Origin: Cesiribacteraceae bacterium YIM B00369
GTDB taxonomy: Bacteria > Bacteroidota > Bacteroidia > Cytophagales > Cyclobacteriaceae
NCBI GenBank assembly: GCA_017948555.1
Contig: JAFMYY010000002.1
Span: forward strand, 124,001 to 188,000
Reading direction: 5' to 3'
Length of the DNA stretch: 64,000 bases
The position numbers and the translations under genes are program-made. The notes below the pieces were generated by a model that had not been told where the DNA came from, searched no databases, and worked only from the letters and a program-made list of their open reading frames with translations. The first letter of the stretch is position 1. The number at the start of each line of letters is the position of its first letter. Shown piece after piece: positions 53,833-63,138 of the stretch.

Positions 53833-54278
53833 TCAAACCTCGCATTCCTGGTAGCCGGAGGATCCCGTTTTACTTTCAGCCAAAGGTTCCGGCCGGATAT
53901 TCTTGTGTGGGAAAAGAAGGGAATAATGATTTTGGATGCAAAATATTACTGTCCTGCCCTCAAGGAAAACCATGCCTGGGGAGTTCCCGGAAACCCCGAT
54001 GTTGGCAAACAGATTTTATATGAGAAGATACTGTCGGAAAAGTTTGTTATAAAACTGAATGCTTTTATATTTCCAGTAATGGGTAGTGTTGCAGAAAATG
54101 CGCTGTACTATCTGTTAAAATACTGCCCGGTGAAAATACTGTTACTATAAATGAAACAGGTCTGGCCCCTGTCGATTATTTTTTTGTACCGGCACATGCA
54201 CTTTTTAAAACTTTTCTCAGCGATTCCAAAGTAAGGATTCATATTTATGAAACAGGAACTGCTAACGCTTCTGTGTGA
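53833..54278 (+). pseudogene. C-terminal remnant of a LlaJI-like restriction endonuclease
   Basis: A frame without a proper start reads FTFSQRFRPDILVWEKKG, then IMILDAKYYCPALKENHAW and GVPGNPDVGKQILYEKIL. RPDI followed by LDAKYY is the PD-(D/E)XK catalytic core in the form seen in LlaJI-type enzymes. Near 54122 the frame shifts by one base, and the protein continues as LPGENTVTINETGLAPVDYF, VPAHALFKTFL up to a stop at 54278. With no N-terminal two-thirds, no start, and a frameshift, this is a dead gene. Its 3' end overlaps the start of the next gene by 32 bp. Confidence 0.75.
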
Positions 54279-55206
54279 CGTTTTACGGCTCAATATTGTT
54301 TCTGAAAATGCCTTCAAAACAAGGTTTATAGGCTTTAAAGCGGAATTCTACCTTAAATATCTCCTTCAGGGAAAAGGATATCCCCTTTTGCAGGGAGGAT
54401 TTTTAATTCCGCCTGTTGGGAGTACACTGAAAACTGCCCTGGACCATTCCATTTATTTTACGGTAATCAGTTCCCTGGAAAACAGGCAGGTTTATGAGGA
54501 ATTGTATAAAGGGCTTGCGCAAAAGATATCTGTTAAAACATACCTGATTGTTTATGAAAATGATGAGGCGAAGTGGACTAAGGAAAAGGCTGCTGAGGGA
54601 GTAACTCTTTCCTGTCCGGAGTTCCGCTGCTATGAGTTCCGGAACGGCGGGTTTAAACAACCTGGGGAAGGGATTGAGCCACTTCTCAAAAACTTTAAGA
54701 GTACAGGGAGACCCCCTGTTCCTGAGGAGGTAAGTAAAGGACTTGTTGATTTTTCTGTGCGGCAGCTGGGCTTTGCAGATATTCAGGATCTGAAAGATCT
54801 TTATGTTCAGAGGCTTGTTTTTGATTTCTTTCTTGGAGTGAGAAAACAGAGGGGACTTCCACTGGATATAGATCTGGTTTTCCGGAAGGGCAATCAGTAT
54901 TATCTGGCTGAGGTTAAAGAGAAAGACCCGGCAAGAAGTGAAAAAGGCTTTGGAATGGATTTACACCGGATTAATGATATTAAAAAGATTCAGGACCTGA
55001 CAGGGCTGCCTTACTATCTTTTTATAAGAGAAATTGATAACCAGATTGACAGGAATTTTGTGGCATGGAAGGTAATAAGCATAGATAATTTTCTTCGGGC
55101 TGTACAGAATAAGAAAGAGGTTGAAGGAGGTTATGGTATGCGGTCCCGTTCCTCGCATAATGCAACAAAAATCTGTGGGTACGGACATTTCCGGACTTAT
55201 GAATAG
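54247..55206 (+). CDS. Candidate restriction endonuclease, unrecognised family
   Basis: A 319-residue protein I cannot place in a named family. Residues 205-226 hold a PD-(D/E)XK-like core: Asp209 in LDIDLVF, then Glu222-Val-Lys224 in YYLAEVKEK, with a hydrophobic strand before each. Later GMDLHRINDIKKIQDLTGLP and YYLFIREI resemble the helix and last strand of the fold. The N-terminal 150 residues may recognise DNA. It is intact, follows the vsr-methyltransferase pair and a dead endonuclease, and is the best candidate for the working restriction enzyme of this island. Another nuclease role, such as nicking or phage defence, is possible. Confidence 0.6.
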   Translation: MKQELLTLLCDVLRLNIVSENAFKTRFIGFKAEFYLKYLLQGKGYPLLQGGFLIPPVGSTLKTALDHSIYFTVISSLENRQVYEELYKGLAQKISVKTYLIVYENDEAKWTKEKAAEGVTLSCPEFRCYEFRNGGFKQPGEGIEPLLKNFKSTGRPPVPEEVSKGLVDFSVRQLGFADIQDLKDLYVQRLVFDFFLGVRKQRGLPLDIDLVFRKGNQYYLAEVKEKDPARSEKGFGMDLHRINDIKKIQDLTGLPYYLFIREIDNQIDRNFVAWKVISIDNFLRAVQNKKEVEGGYGMRSRSSHNATKICGYGHFRTYE

Positions 55207-55272
55207 TAATTAATGAATCTGGTAATACACCTTCCAAAATAACGGTGCTATAAGCATGGGAGAGGTGCAGGA

Positions 55273-56031
55273 TTAGTTCGTCCAGCGGTTTACAAAACGG
55301 TTAAACTCATCCTTGTACTGCTCACTTACTGTTATGGTTTTGTCCTCAATAAGTACTGAGTTTCTTGTAATGGCATTAATCCTGTCCAGCGACACAATAA
55401 AGGAGCGGTGGATACGCATAAACCGGCGGGACGGAAGCTTTTCTTCCAGCGATTTTAAACTGCTCAGCGACAGGAGCGGGTGGGGGGTATTCCGGAGGTA
55501 TACTTTTACATAGTCTTTAAGTCCCTGAATGTAAAGTATATCCTGATAAGCCACCCGCACGAGCTGGTACTCCACTTTTAAAAACAGGTAATCATCCTCC
55601 GGTTCTGTGGTTTTGATGCCGGCAGGGGCGGCCGGAACCTGTTCGTTTTGCGCAAACAGTTTTGCATATGCACGGGCTTTATTGGCAGCGCCCAGGAATT
55701 CCTCATAGCTGAAAGGTTTAAGGAGGTAGTCGAGCGCATCCACCTTATACCCTTCAAGGGCATACTGGTTAAAGGCAGTGGTAAAAATAATGCGCGGGCC
55801 TTTAAGATTTCTGCCACGGTCAAGCACCCTTGCCAGTTCAATGCCCGTAAGGTCGGGCATCTGAATATCCAGAAAGATCAGGTCCACTTCCAGTTCATGG
55901 AGACCCCGTAAGGCCTCTACAGCATTGTCGTAGCGGGCTGCCAGTTCAAGAAAAGGAGTTTGCTCAATGTAGGCGCAGGTCATGCCCAGGGCAAGAGGTT
56001 CATCATCAACTGCTATGCATTTTAGTTTCAT
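55273..56031 (-). CDS. LytTR-family response regulator
   Basis: A 252-residue transcription factor. The receiver domain (about 1-120) has VDDEPLA at the start, the phospho-acceptor Asp in LIFLDIQMPDLTG, and the Lys in LLKPFSYEEF. The LytTR DNA-binding domain fills about 150-250 (YIQGLKDYVKVYLRN, LEEKLPSRRFMRIHRSFIVSLDRI). Its start overlaps the kinase stop by four bases, so the two form a pair. Targets may include the outer-membrane protein gene at 57365, which is divergent from this operon. Confidence 0.95.
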   Translation of the reverse strand: MKLKCIAVDDEPLALGMTCAYIEQTPFLELAARYDNAVEALRGLHELEVDLIFLDIQMPDLTGIELARVLDRGRNLKGPRIIFTTAFNQYALEGYKVDALDYLLKPFSYEEFLGAANKARAYAKLFAQNEQVPAAPAGIKTTEPEDDYLFLKVEYQLVRVAYQDILYIQGLKDYVKVYLRNTPHPLLSLSSLKSLEEKLPSRRFMRIHRSFIVSLDRINAITRNSVLIEDKTITVSEQYKDEFNRFVNRWTN

Positions 56032-57101
56032 GCGACCCGGAGGCTTAATTTAACCAGAAATTCTTTGGTGGCTATGCCATCACTTACTTCGATACTGTAT
56101 TTGCCGGGGTACAGAAGGTCCAGCCGCCGGCGGGTATTTACAAGACCAATGCCGTTGCTTTCTTCCAGCACCAGTCCCTGCCTTGTAAATATCGGGTTTC
56201 GCACTAATAATTGCAATTGCCCTTCTTTTTGTTCAAGGATTATCGCAATCCGGCTTGCCTCCAGGGCGCTTACTCCATGCTTGAAGGCGTTTTCCACGAA
56301 GGGAAGAAACAACATGGGGGCAATCAGAATGTCCCTCACTGCCTCCGGTTTTTCAAAACAAACAGTTACTTTATCCGAGAGCCTGAGCTGCATCAGTTCA
56401 ATGTAATCCTGCAGAAAGGAGATTTCCTGGCTGAGGAGGGTGGTGTCCTTCTGCGTTTCATAAAGCACATAGCGCATCATGCGCGATAATTTATGTACAG
56501 CCTTACGGGCAAGCTCCACATTGCTATGGGTAAGGGCATAAATGTTATTGAGGGTGTTGAAAAAAAAATGCGGGTTGATCTGGGCTTTCAGAAACAGCAG
56601 TTCTGAGCTGATCCTCTGTTGTTCAAGATCCTGCCTGACCTGAAAATCTTTTTGCCATTTTTGGATGGCACTTACGCTGGTGCTTATTCCGGAAACCAGG
56701 AATGCTACCAGCAGCAGAAAGGTATTGAACCAATGGCTGCGAGGTAAAGGAGGCCGGCTGCCTCCTTCAGGCCGGAAAGCCCTGTACATAAGCTCAGGTA
56801 AATTAAGCCAGAGATCAACCATCTGGATCAATAACATTAAAGCAAAGGAAATGGCCAGCAGTACTACAATAAACCAGCTTGTTTTATTCCGGAATAGAAG
56901 CCGGGGTACGAATACCTGGGAATTCAGGTAAAAAACGGCAACCAAAAGGCAAAACAAAACCGCCTGTTTTACCCAGAATTCCGGAGGTAAAGTAACCTGC
57001 CATGATAGGGGGTGGAAGAGGAGGAGCATAAACCCGAGGAGTATCCAGATGAGTATATGAATAAGCGGTTTTATGTAAGGCCGGTAAAATGCGGGGGCCA
57101 T
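56028..57101 (-). CDS. LytS-like sensor histidine kinase
   Basis: A 357-residue kinase of the His_kinase/LytS family. Four hydrophobic segments cover residues 10-145 with no large external domain, then a coiled-coil and the phospho-accepting His178 in QINPHFFFNTLNNIYALTHS. The ATPase domain has LPFVENAFKHG (N box) and ESNGIGLVNTRRRL. It is co-transcribed with the LytTR regulator by a 4-bp overlap. The signal is unknown; sensing within the membrane is likely. Confidence 0.95.
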   Translation of the reverse strand: MAPAFYRPYIKPLIHILIWILLGFMLLLFHPLSWQVTLPPEFWVKQAVLFCLLVAVFYLNSQVFVPRLLFRNKTSWFIVVLLAISFALMLLIQMVDLWLNLPELMYRAFRPEGGSRPPLPRSHWFNTFLLLVAFLVSGISTSVSAIQKWQKDFQVRQDLEQQRISSELLFLKAQINPHFFFNTLNNIYALTHSNVELARKAVHKLSRMMRYVLYETQKDTTLLSQEISFLQDYIELMQLRLSDKVTVCFEKPEAVRDILIAPMLFLPFVENAFKHGVSALEASRIAIILEQKEGQLQLLVRNPIFTRQGLVLEESNGIGLVNTRRRLDLLYPGKYSIEVSDGIATKEFLVKLSLRVA

Positions 57102-57322
57102 AAGGAATACAGTTTTTTTCTAAACATACTACTAACTTCCCGAAATGCCCAGCCCAAACTGCCAAATGGCCGGATTTACCGACAGATGCCTCTTTTAATT
57201 CCATGAATAAGTCCTGGACAGTTTAAGATCTCTGGAAGGAGCTTTTATCGGATGAAATCCACGGGTGGTCGTCATTTTCAGGCAACCGATCTATTTCTTA
57301 AGAAAGGCAACTAAAAACAGAG

Positions 57323-57330
57323 TACTTTTG
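57323..57330 (+). promoter_or_regulatory. -7 box before the outer-membrane protein gene
   Basis: TACTTTTG matches the Bacteroidota -7 element TAnnTTTG exactly, 35 bp before the ATG at 57365. A -33 TTTG is not clear at 19-21 bp spacing, so an activator such as the divergent LytTR regulator may be needed. Confidence 0.4.
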
Positions 57331-57364
57331 CCTCTCCGGATTCCCAAATATAAATAGAACTGAA

Positions 57365-59923
57365 ATGAGAAAAGGCATTATTAAACTATTTACCATGCTG
57401 CTTGTCCTTACAGGCTGGAGTTTTTCCTACGGGCAGAGGCCTGCCGGTGGCCCGCCGCAGGGAGGCCGCCCATCCGGGGCACCACAGGAAACCGGCTATA
57501 AAGCGAATGGTTATGGAAAAATCAGTGGGACCGTAATGGATGGGGAAACAAATACGCCGGTCCCTTATGTAACTGTTGCCCTGCTGGACCCAAATACCCA
57601 AAAGCCGCTGGATGGTACTGTAGGCAATGAAAAGGGAGAGTTTTCTATAAAGAATATCCCGGCGGGGACCTATATTGTGTCTGTTACCTTTTTAGGATAC
57701 GAAAAAGTGGATAAAGCAGGAGTTGAAATTACTGAAAAAGGAAATAATATTGACCTGGGGCAAATTACTTTGAATCCTGAAGCAAAACAGCTGAATGAAG
57801 TAAGGGTGGAAACCCAAAGGGCCCTTATTGAAGAAAAAGTAGACCGTACTATTTACAATGCAGAGATTGACGAAACCACCCGCGGTGGCGATGCTACAGA
57901 TGTTCTGCGGAGGGTGCCTCTTTTGTCCGTTGACCTCGACGGCAATGTAACTCTAAGAGGGAGCCAGAATATCAGGGTCCTTATTGATAATAAGCCGTCG
58001 GCAATAGCAGCCAGCAGTGTGGCAGATGCCCTGAAGCAGATTCCGGCCGACCAGATAAAATCCGTAGAGGTTATCACTTCCCCTTCGGCAAAATATGATG
58101 CGGAAGGAACAGGAGGGATTATCAACATTATCACTAAAAAGAATAACCTGCAGGGAGCCTCCTTAGGTGTTGACGTAAGTGCCGGTTTACGGGGATCGAA
58201 CCTTGGCCTTAACGGAACCCTGCGTCGCGGAAGAATGGGCCTTACTCTTGGCGGCTTTGGCAGGGCGGGGTATAATATTAAAGGAAGCTTTGAAAATCAG
58301 CAGCTGACTGAACAGCCGGACGGAAGTCTGATCAGGACTGTTCAACAAGCTGATACACGCAATAACATGATTTTTGGCCGCTATAATCTGGGCTGGGATT
58401 ATGAATTTAATAAATATAACTGGCTCTCGGCTTCTGTTAATTATGGCACCTTTAATTTTATAAACTCTCAGAATGGCTTATTAACCAGAACTTACTTGGG
58501 GAACAGCCTGCTAAACCAAAGCCTGAGAGATGTGGATGTAACGAATTTATCCGGAACGGTGGATCTGAACCTTAATTACATCCGCACTTTTGTAAAGCCC
58601 CGCCAGGAACTGAGCCTAATGGCCCTGTATAGCCGGAATAACCGTACCAACGATTTTGTGAATAAGATATTGAATGAAGATTCTCATGCTGTAATGAGTC
58701 GCCTGAAAAATGAAAACCCAAGCTACAATCAGGAAATTACCGTACAGGCAGACTTTATCAACCCGATTGGTGATGGCGAAAAGCAGATGATTGAGTTTGG
58801 AGCCAAAAACATTTTGCGGAGAGTTTCCAGCGATTTTCAATACTACGAAGCCGGCCCGGAAGGTAATTATACTCCTGTAAATAACCGCCAGCTGGGTAAT
58901 GTTTTTGACTACGACCAAAACGTTACGGCAGCATATGTTACCTATACCCTTAATTTTCTGGAACATTACAGCCTTAAGCCGGGCCTGAGGTATGAGTATA
59001 CCACCATTACTGCAAACTTTCAGGACGAGCAGGAAGTAAATATTCCTGAGTATGGCCTTTTTGCTCCGGGTATTAACCTGTCCAGGAAACTGAAGAACGG
59101 GAATATGATTAAAGCTGCCTACAGCCGGAGGGTTCAAAGACCTTCGCTGCAGTTCCTGAATCCTAACCTGCAGGCTGCAAATCCGCTGGATATTACGCAG
59201 GGAAATCCTGAACTGGAGCCGGAATTCACTAATAATTACGAAATCTCCTACAGTACTTTTGTTAAGAACACCTCCCTGAATTTTTCCGGATTTATGCGAA
59301 ATACCTCCGGCTCTATTCAGCCGCTCCGCACCACCCTCGGGCAGGATACCATTTTCACCACCTTTGACAACATAGGCCAGGAAGATGCCTATGGACTTAG
59401 CATATTTGCTAACCTCAATTTAAGTAACAGGTTCACGCTTAACGGCGGGCTTGACTCTTATTACGCGGTGCTGGACAATAATGTGGCGGATCCGCTCTTT
59501 GCTGCCAGTAACCGTGGCCTGGTAGTTAGCGGGCGTATGTTCGGGAACTACACCTTTGCCAAAACCTGGGGAATTCAGTTCTTCGGTTTTTACCGTGGCC
59601 GCCAGGTGCAGCTGCAGGGGCACCAGTCAGGTTTCGGAATTTACAGCCTGAGCCTTAAAAAGGACTTCAATGATAAAAAAGGAAGTATTGGCTTTGGCGC
59701 TGAAAATTTCCTGTCCTCCTATATGGCCAGACGCACAGAAATTAATTCACCGCTAATCAGCCAGGAGAGTGCCAACCTCATGTACAATACAAACTTTAAA
59801 ATTAACTTCAGCTATCGCATAGGAAAGCTTAATGCCGATCCGAAGCAAAGAAGAAAGCAAAGATCTATCGAGAATAATGATTTGAAAGAAGGAGGTAGCC
59901 AGACAGAAGGAGGAATACGCTAG
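57365..59923 (+). CDS. TonB-receptor-like outer-membrane beta-barrel protein
   Basis: An 852-residue protein with a signal peptide (MRKGIIKLF...SYGQR), a Gly/Pro/Arg-rich stretch (about 22-42), a carboxypeptidase-D-like domain (about 50-135, GKISGTVMDGETNTPVPYVTVALLD), a plug (DVLRRVPLLSVDLDGNVTLRG; VEVITSPSAKYDAEGTGGIINI) and a long barrel with conserved SLQFLNPNLQAANPLDITQGNPELEPE. This is the OMP_b-brl_3 type, in which many members are of unknown function. The C-terminus is charged and extends past the barrel (KQRRKQRSIENND...), unlike true TonB receptors. It may import an unknown ligand. Confidence 0.9.
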   Translation: MRKGIIKLFTMLLVLTGWSFSYGQRPAGGPPQGGRPSGAPQETGYKANGYGKISGTVMDGETNTPVPYVTVALLDPNTQKPLDGTVGNEKGEFSIKNIPAGTYIVSVTFLGYEKVDKAGVEITEKGNNIDLGQITLNPEAKQLNEVRVETQRALIEEKVDRTIYNAEIDETTRGGDATDVLRRVPLLSVDLDGNVTLRGSQNIRVLIDNKPSAIAASSVADALKQIPADQIKSVEVITSPSAKYDAEGTGGIINIITKKNNLQGASLGVDVSAGLRGSNLGLNGTLRRGRMGLTLGGFGRAGYNIKGSFENQQLTEQPDGSLIRTVQQADTRNNMIFGRYNLGWDYEFNKYNWLSASVNYGTFNFINSQNGLLTRTYLGNSLLNQSLRDVDVTNLSGTVDLNLNYIRTFVKPRQELSLMALYSRNNRTNDFVNKILNEDSHAVMSRLKNENPSYNQEITVQADFINPIGDGEKQMIEFGAKNILRRVSSDFQYYEAGPEGNYTPVNNRQLGNVFDYDQNVTAAYVTYTLNFLEHYSLKPGLRYEYTTITANFQDEQEVNIPEYGLFAPGINLSRKLKNGNMIKAAYSRRVQRPSLQFLNPNLQAANPLDITQGNPELEPEFTNNYEISYSTFVKNTSLNFSGFMRNTSGSIQPLRTTLGQDTIFTTFDNIGQEDAYGLSIFANLNLSNRFTLNGGLDSYYAVLDNNVADPLFAASNRGLVVSGRMFGNYTFAKTWGIQFFGFYRGRQVQLQGHQSGFGIYSLSLKKDFNDKKGSIGFGAENFLSSYMARRTEINSPLISQESANLMYNTNFKINFSYRIGKLNADPKQRRKQRSIENNDLKEGGSQTEGGIR

Positions 59924-60371
59924 AGGCCGCCAGCTGTTTTCTTAAAATAATATAAAGAGGGAGTTCTATAAAGAGCTTCCTTTTTCTATTTAAGTGGATC
60001 CGGTGGGGGGATATTAAATTTTATATAGAAAATGATAAACTGAATTCGATCGATAGCAATGAGAAGAAAAAAGTATCAGGATGTTTTACAGAAAATAGAG
60101 AAATATAATTTGCCTGCTATCCCGGAAAAACTCAATGCGTGAAATATAGAGTGGATTTGTTACACAACAAATTCCCGGCTCATTATCTTTTTAAAATCCA
60201 TTTATCCAACATCATAAAAATTTAAACCCTTGTTCCTGTTGTATATAGGCCACAGGTTTGCTGCATTCTGCTTCAGGAAAAAAAGGTTAAATTCCTTATT
60301 TATTACGCTTTATTGAATAAAAAGGATGATGGTTGTAGCATTGTATCCTGATAATTCAATAAATCTTAATT
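59924..60371. other. Intergenic region between two outer-membrane protein genes
   Basis: The 448 bases contain the terminator at 59954-59985 and otherwise no supported gene or clear promoter box. Confidence 0.4.
59954..59985 (+). terminator. Rho-independent terminator
   Basis: AAAGAGGGAGTTC (59954-59966) pairs with GAGCTTCCTTTTT (59973-59985), with some G-U pairs, over a 6-nt loop. It ends in a T-run 30 bp past the barrel gene stop. Confidence 0.8.
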
Positions 60372-60890
60372 ATGAAAAAACAAATTTTCATCCTTTTTGC
60401 ACTCCTTTTGATTGCCGGGAGCAGCTTTGCCCAAAGTGGCTTTAATTCTGAAAATTTAAGGATTGGAGCAGGTTTTAATTATGCATCTGAAATATCGACT
60501 GCAGGATTAAGCCTTACAGGTATCTATGAGTTTAGCCCACAATTGGAAGGCTCAGTTCAATTCACCCACTTTTTTGAAAAAGATTATGTAAAATGGTCTG
60601 TTTTTGACTTTGATGGGCATTATATATTCCATTCAGTTAACCCTACATTCAATGTATATGGTCTTGCAGGCCTTGCGATTACCAGGTATACCCTTACAAT
60701 TCCTGCACAATCCTTTTGGGGAGTGGAAATACCGGAGACTTCGGATTCCGGATCGAACATTGGTCTTAATTTAGGAGTAGGCGCTAATTTAGGTTTAACA
60801 GAGCAACTCAATCTGGCACCGGAACTCCGGTATACAATTACAGATGGAGGCTATGTGAGATTTGGAGCCACTCTGCAGTATATGTTCTGA
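60372..60890 (+). CDS. Small outer-membrane beta-barrel protein
   Basis: A 172-residue protein with a signal peptide (MKKQIFILFALLLIAGSSFAQ) and about eight amphipathic strands, for example LRIGAGFNYASEI, LEGSVQFTHFFEK, NIGLNLGVGANLGLTEQL and a final VRFGATLQYMF ending in Phe. This is the eight-stranded OmpA/OmpX-like barrel type. No periplasmic OmpA domain is present. The role is unknown; porins of this size often mediate stability or adhesion. Confidence 0.85.
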   Translation: MKKQIFILFALLLIAGSSFAQSGFNSENLRIGAGFNYASEISTAGLSLTGIYEFSPQLEGSVQFTHFFEKDYVKWSVFDFDGHYIFHSVNPTFNVYGLAGLAITRYTLTIPAQSFWGVEIPETSDSGSNIGLNLGVGANLGLTEQLNLAPELRYTITDGGYVRFGATLQYMF

Positions 60891-60913
60891 AATATTTCTT
60901 CATTTTGAAATAC

Positions 60914-60946
60914 AAAAATCCCCGGAGGTATAATCCGGGGATTTTT
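60914..60946. terminator. Bidirectional terminator between convergent genes
   Basis: AAAAATCCCCGGA (60914-60926) pairs perfectly with TCCGGGGATTTTT (60934-60946) over a 7-nt loop. A- and T-runs on the two sides let it end transcription both from the small barrel gene and from the beta-helix gene. Confidence 0.92.
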
Positions 60947-60978
60947 TGATTATAAATAAAACAGAGTTACAGTTCTTC

Positions 60979-63138
60979 TTACTTCATCAGCTTAAACTTT
61001 TCCATACTTTCAGGGCCCTGCAAAATCAGCAAATAAATGCCGGCCGGCCAGTTGTTATGGTTCAGTTTCCAGAGGTGTTTGCTTCTTTCAGTTCCTGTGG
61101 TGAACACTGTTTCAGCCACTTTGCTGCCGTTAAGATCATAAATCCATGCTTTCAGTGTTCCCTGCTGTTCCACTGCCGGGAATTCGAGCCATAAGCCTTC
61201 CTGCGACAGAAAGTTAGGCCAGACAGCGAAACCTTCAGTTACTTTCAATTCTTCTTTTTGCTGCTTAGTGCGGCTGGTGGTACTTGTAACCGGATCGTTA
61301 GAATACCTTACAAGATCTTTCCGGTCCGCTTCATAGTTGCCTGTTTCAAAACCAGTGCCTTTACTGCTGATATCGCCTTTGTAAATGGCAAGAGCCCCTT
61401 CTTCATCCGCAAACTGGTTGTTTTCATCACCACAATTGCCCACCTTATCCAGTTTAATTTCATGATCAATACCTGCAACCATTGGGTCGCCCACTTTAAA
61501 GGTTTCTCCAGGCTGCAGTTCCCCGTACAGGTTTATTGAAATGCAGGAAATATCATCCGGACCAAAGCCTGTTAATACATGGTCGTCTAATTGAGCCGGG
61601 TAGTTACCGGTATTTGTAATTTCCACATATTCGAGATCATTGTCAATGGTGTTTTCCTCTGTAATACCTACATTGTAATCCGTAATTTCCAGAGTAACCT
61701 CAAAACGTGTGCTATTTGCTTCGTAAGCACCCTTATCGGCCTGGCCGCCCTCAGGGCGAAGAAAACCTCTGGCATCGAAATTATTTCCGGTAGTATTGGT
61801 TCCTTTATTCAGAGCCGGACTATCGGCCTGTAATGAGCGTGTTGGCACCGCTTCGTCGTCGTTTTGGTTCAGGCCGTTGAGTTTAGGGTTAATTCCTCTT
61901 TTTCCTTTACCAATCTCATCTCCCTCTTTGGTGCGAAAAGCACCGGAGGCATTTTTGGTTCCTACCAGGTTATAGCCTTCGGATGTAAAGGTTTTTCCTC
62001 CTTTGTTATCATAAAAGTCAGTGCCTGGCTGAGTACCATCCTCAGTATCATCACCGGCCCTGTTATAAGCTATAATGTTGTTTTTTAAGGTCGTCGATCC
62101 TTCAGTAACTTCTTCGCCATCAATGAAGCGGGCGTGGGCAATACCACCGCCGGAACCGCCTTCTCCGTCTTCGCCGCGCTCACCACCATTTACGCCTGCA
62201 GCCCCGCTGGTGGGGTCACCGCCTGTATTTTCACTTATGGTGCTGTTGGTCAGCCTCAGGATACCGGCATTATAAATGGCTCCTCCATTGCCACCGTTGC
62301 CGCCACGGCCTCCGTCTGCCGGTTCGCCATCGGACTGCCCGGGAGCAGGGCTGCCGCCATCACCTGTACCGTTGCCGGAAAAAGTAGCCCTGTTAATGGT
62401 AACATCAGCATCATTCCCTATGTAAACAGCTCCGCCATTGCCACCGCTGCCGCCGTTGCCACCATCTGTCAGGTTAATGGAGCTGGCAGGAGACACACCA
62501 TTTCCACCGCTCTGTGTAAAATTGCTGCTGAAGGTTACCTGGTCCATATTTACAATAAGGCCTGCTCCGATACGCAGGGCACCACCATCTTTTCCATCTT
62601 CGCCGTTAATACCGTAGGATCCTGAATTATCAGGATTTCCGTTATTGCCTGCCCGTGCCGTGCCACCGGTAAAGTGGATACGCTCAATAGTTACCGTACC
62701 GCCTGAAACGATATCCAGGATGCGGTCATTCGGGCTTATGGTAATGGTTGGGCCCGGTGTTCCGGTTCCCTGCAGGAGGAGGGAATTAAAACTGCCATTT
62801 AGATCGAGGTCTCCATAGCTGTTTTCATCCTCATAAGTATTAGCTTCCACATCCGGGGCAACCCTTGAGAGAGTGTAATTACCTGAATTACCACCAGGTA
62901 AAAAACCCGGAATTACAATTGTAACATCAAGGCCATCGCTGGCATTTGCTTCGTCAATGGCTGCTCTGAGGGTACAGCGGCCGGCTTCATCTTCACAAAC
63001 TCCGTCGCCGGGATTTGCATCACGGGCGTTGCTGTCGTCATTGGCATCTGTTACGATAAATTTTACGTTTTGGGCAACAGCAGGGGCAGCTGTTCCAAAA
63101 ACCAAAAAGAATAAAAAAAGCAGTAAATTTTTGTGCAT
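60979..63138 (-). CDS. Secreted beta-helix protein with type IX sorting domain
   Basis: A 719-residue surface or secreted protein. After a signal peptide (MHKNLLLFLF...AVAQ) comes the DANDDSNARDANPGDGVCED segment with CTLRAAIDEANASD, the start of the polymorphic/choice-of-anchor beta-helix domain. A glycine-rich right-handed helix (about 150-330) has repeats such as GGNGGSGGNGGAVYIG and GGRGGNGGNGGAIYNAG. A lamin-tail-like domain (about 480-600, EYVEITNTGNYPAQLDDHVL) follows. The last 80 residues form the type A sorting domain of type IX secretion (WLEFP, AWIYDLNGSKV, WPAGIYLLIL, EKFKLMK). It is probably an adhesin or envelope component; no enzymatic motif is seen. Confidence 0.88.
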   Translation of the reverse strand: MHKNLLLFLFFLVFGTAAPAVAQNVKFIVTDANDDSNARDANPGDGVCEDEAGRCTLRAAIDEANASDGLDVTIVIPGFLPGGNSGNYTLSRVAPDVEANTYEDENSYGDLDLNGSFNSLLLQGTGTPGPTITISPNDRILDIVSGGTVTIERIHFTGGTARAGNNGNPDNSGSYGINGEDGKDGGALRIGAGLIVNMDQVTFSSNFTQSGGNGVSPASSINLTDGGNGGSGGNGGAVYIGNDADVTINRATFSGNGTGDGGSPAPGQSDGEPADGGRGGNGGNGGAIYNAGILRLTNSTISENTGGDPTSGAAGVNGGERGEDGEGGSGGGIAHARFIDGEEVTEGSTTLKNNIIAYNRAGDDTEDGTQPGTDFYDNKGGKTFTSEGYNLVGTKNASGAFRTKEGDEIGKGKRGINPKLNGLNQNDDEAVPTRSLQADSPALNKGTNTTGNNFDARGFLRPEGGQADKGAYEANSTRFEVTLEITDYNVGITEENTIDNDLEYVEITNTGNYPAQLDDHVLTGFGPDDISCISINLYGELQPGETFKVGDPMVAGIDHEIKLDKVGNCGDENNQFADEEGALAIYKGDISSKGTGFETGNYEADRKDLVRYSNDPVTSTTSRTKQQKEELKVTEGFAVWPNFLSQEGLWLEFPAVEQQGTLKAWIYDLNGSKVAETVFTTGTERSKHLWKLNHNNWPAGIYLLILQGPESMEKFKLMK

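Noticed and set aside
62140-62640. Possible CRISPR or tandem repeat array
   Set aside because: The repeats are irregular glycine codons of the beta-helix protein, without constant spacers or a leader.
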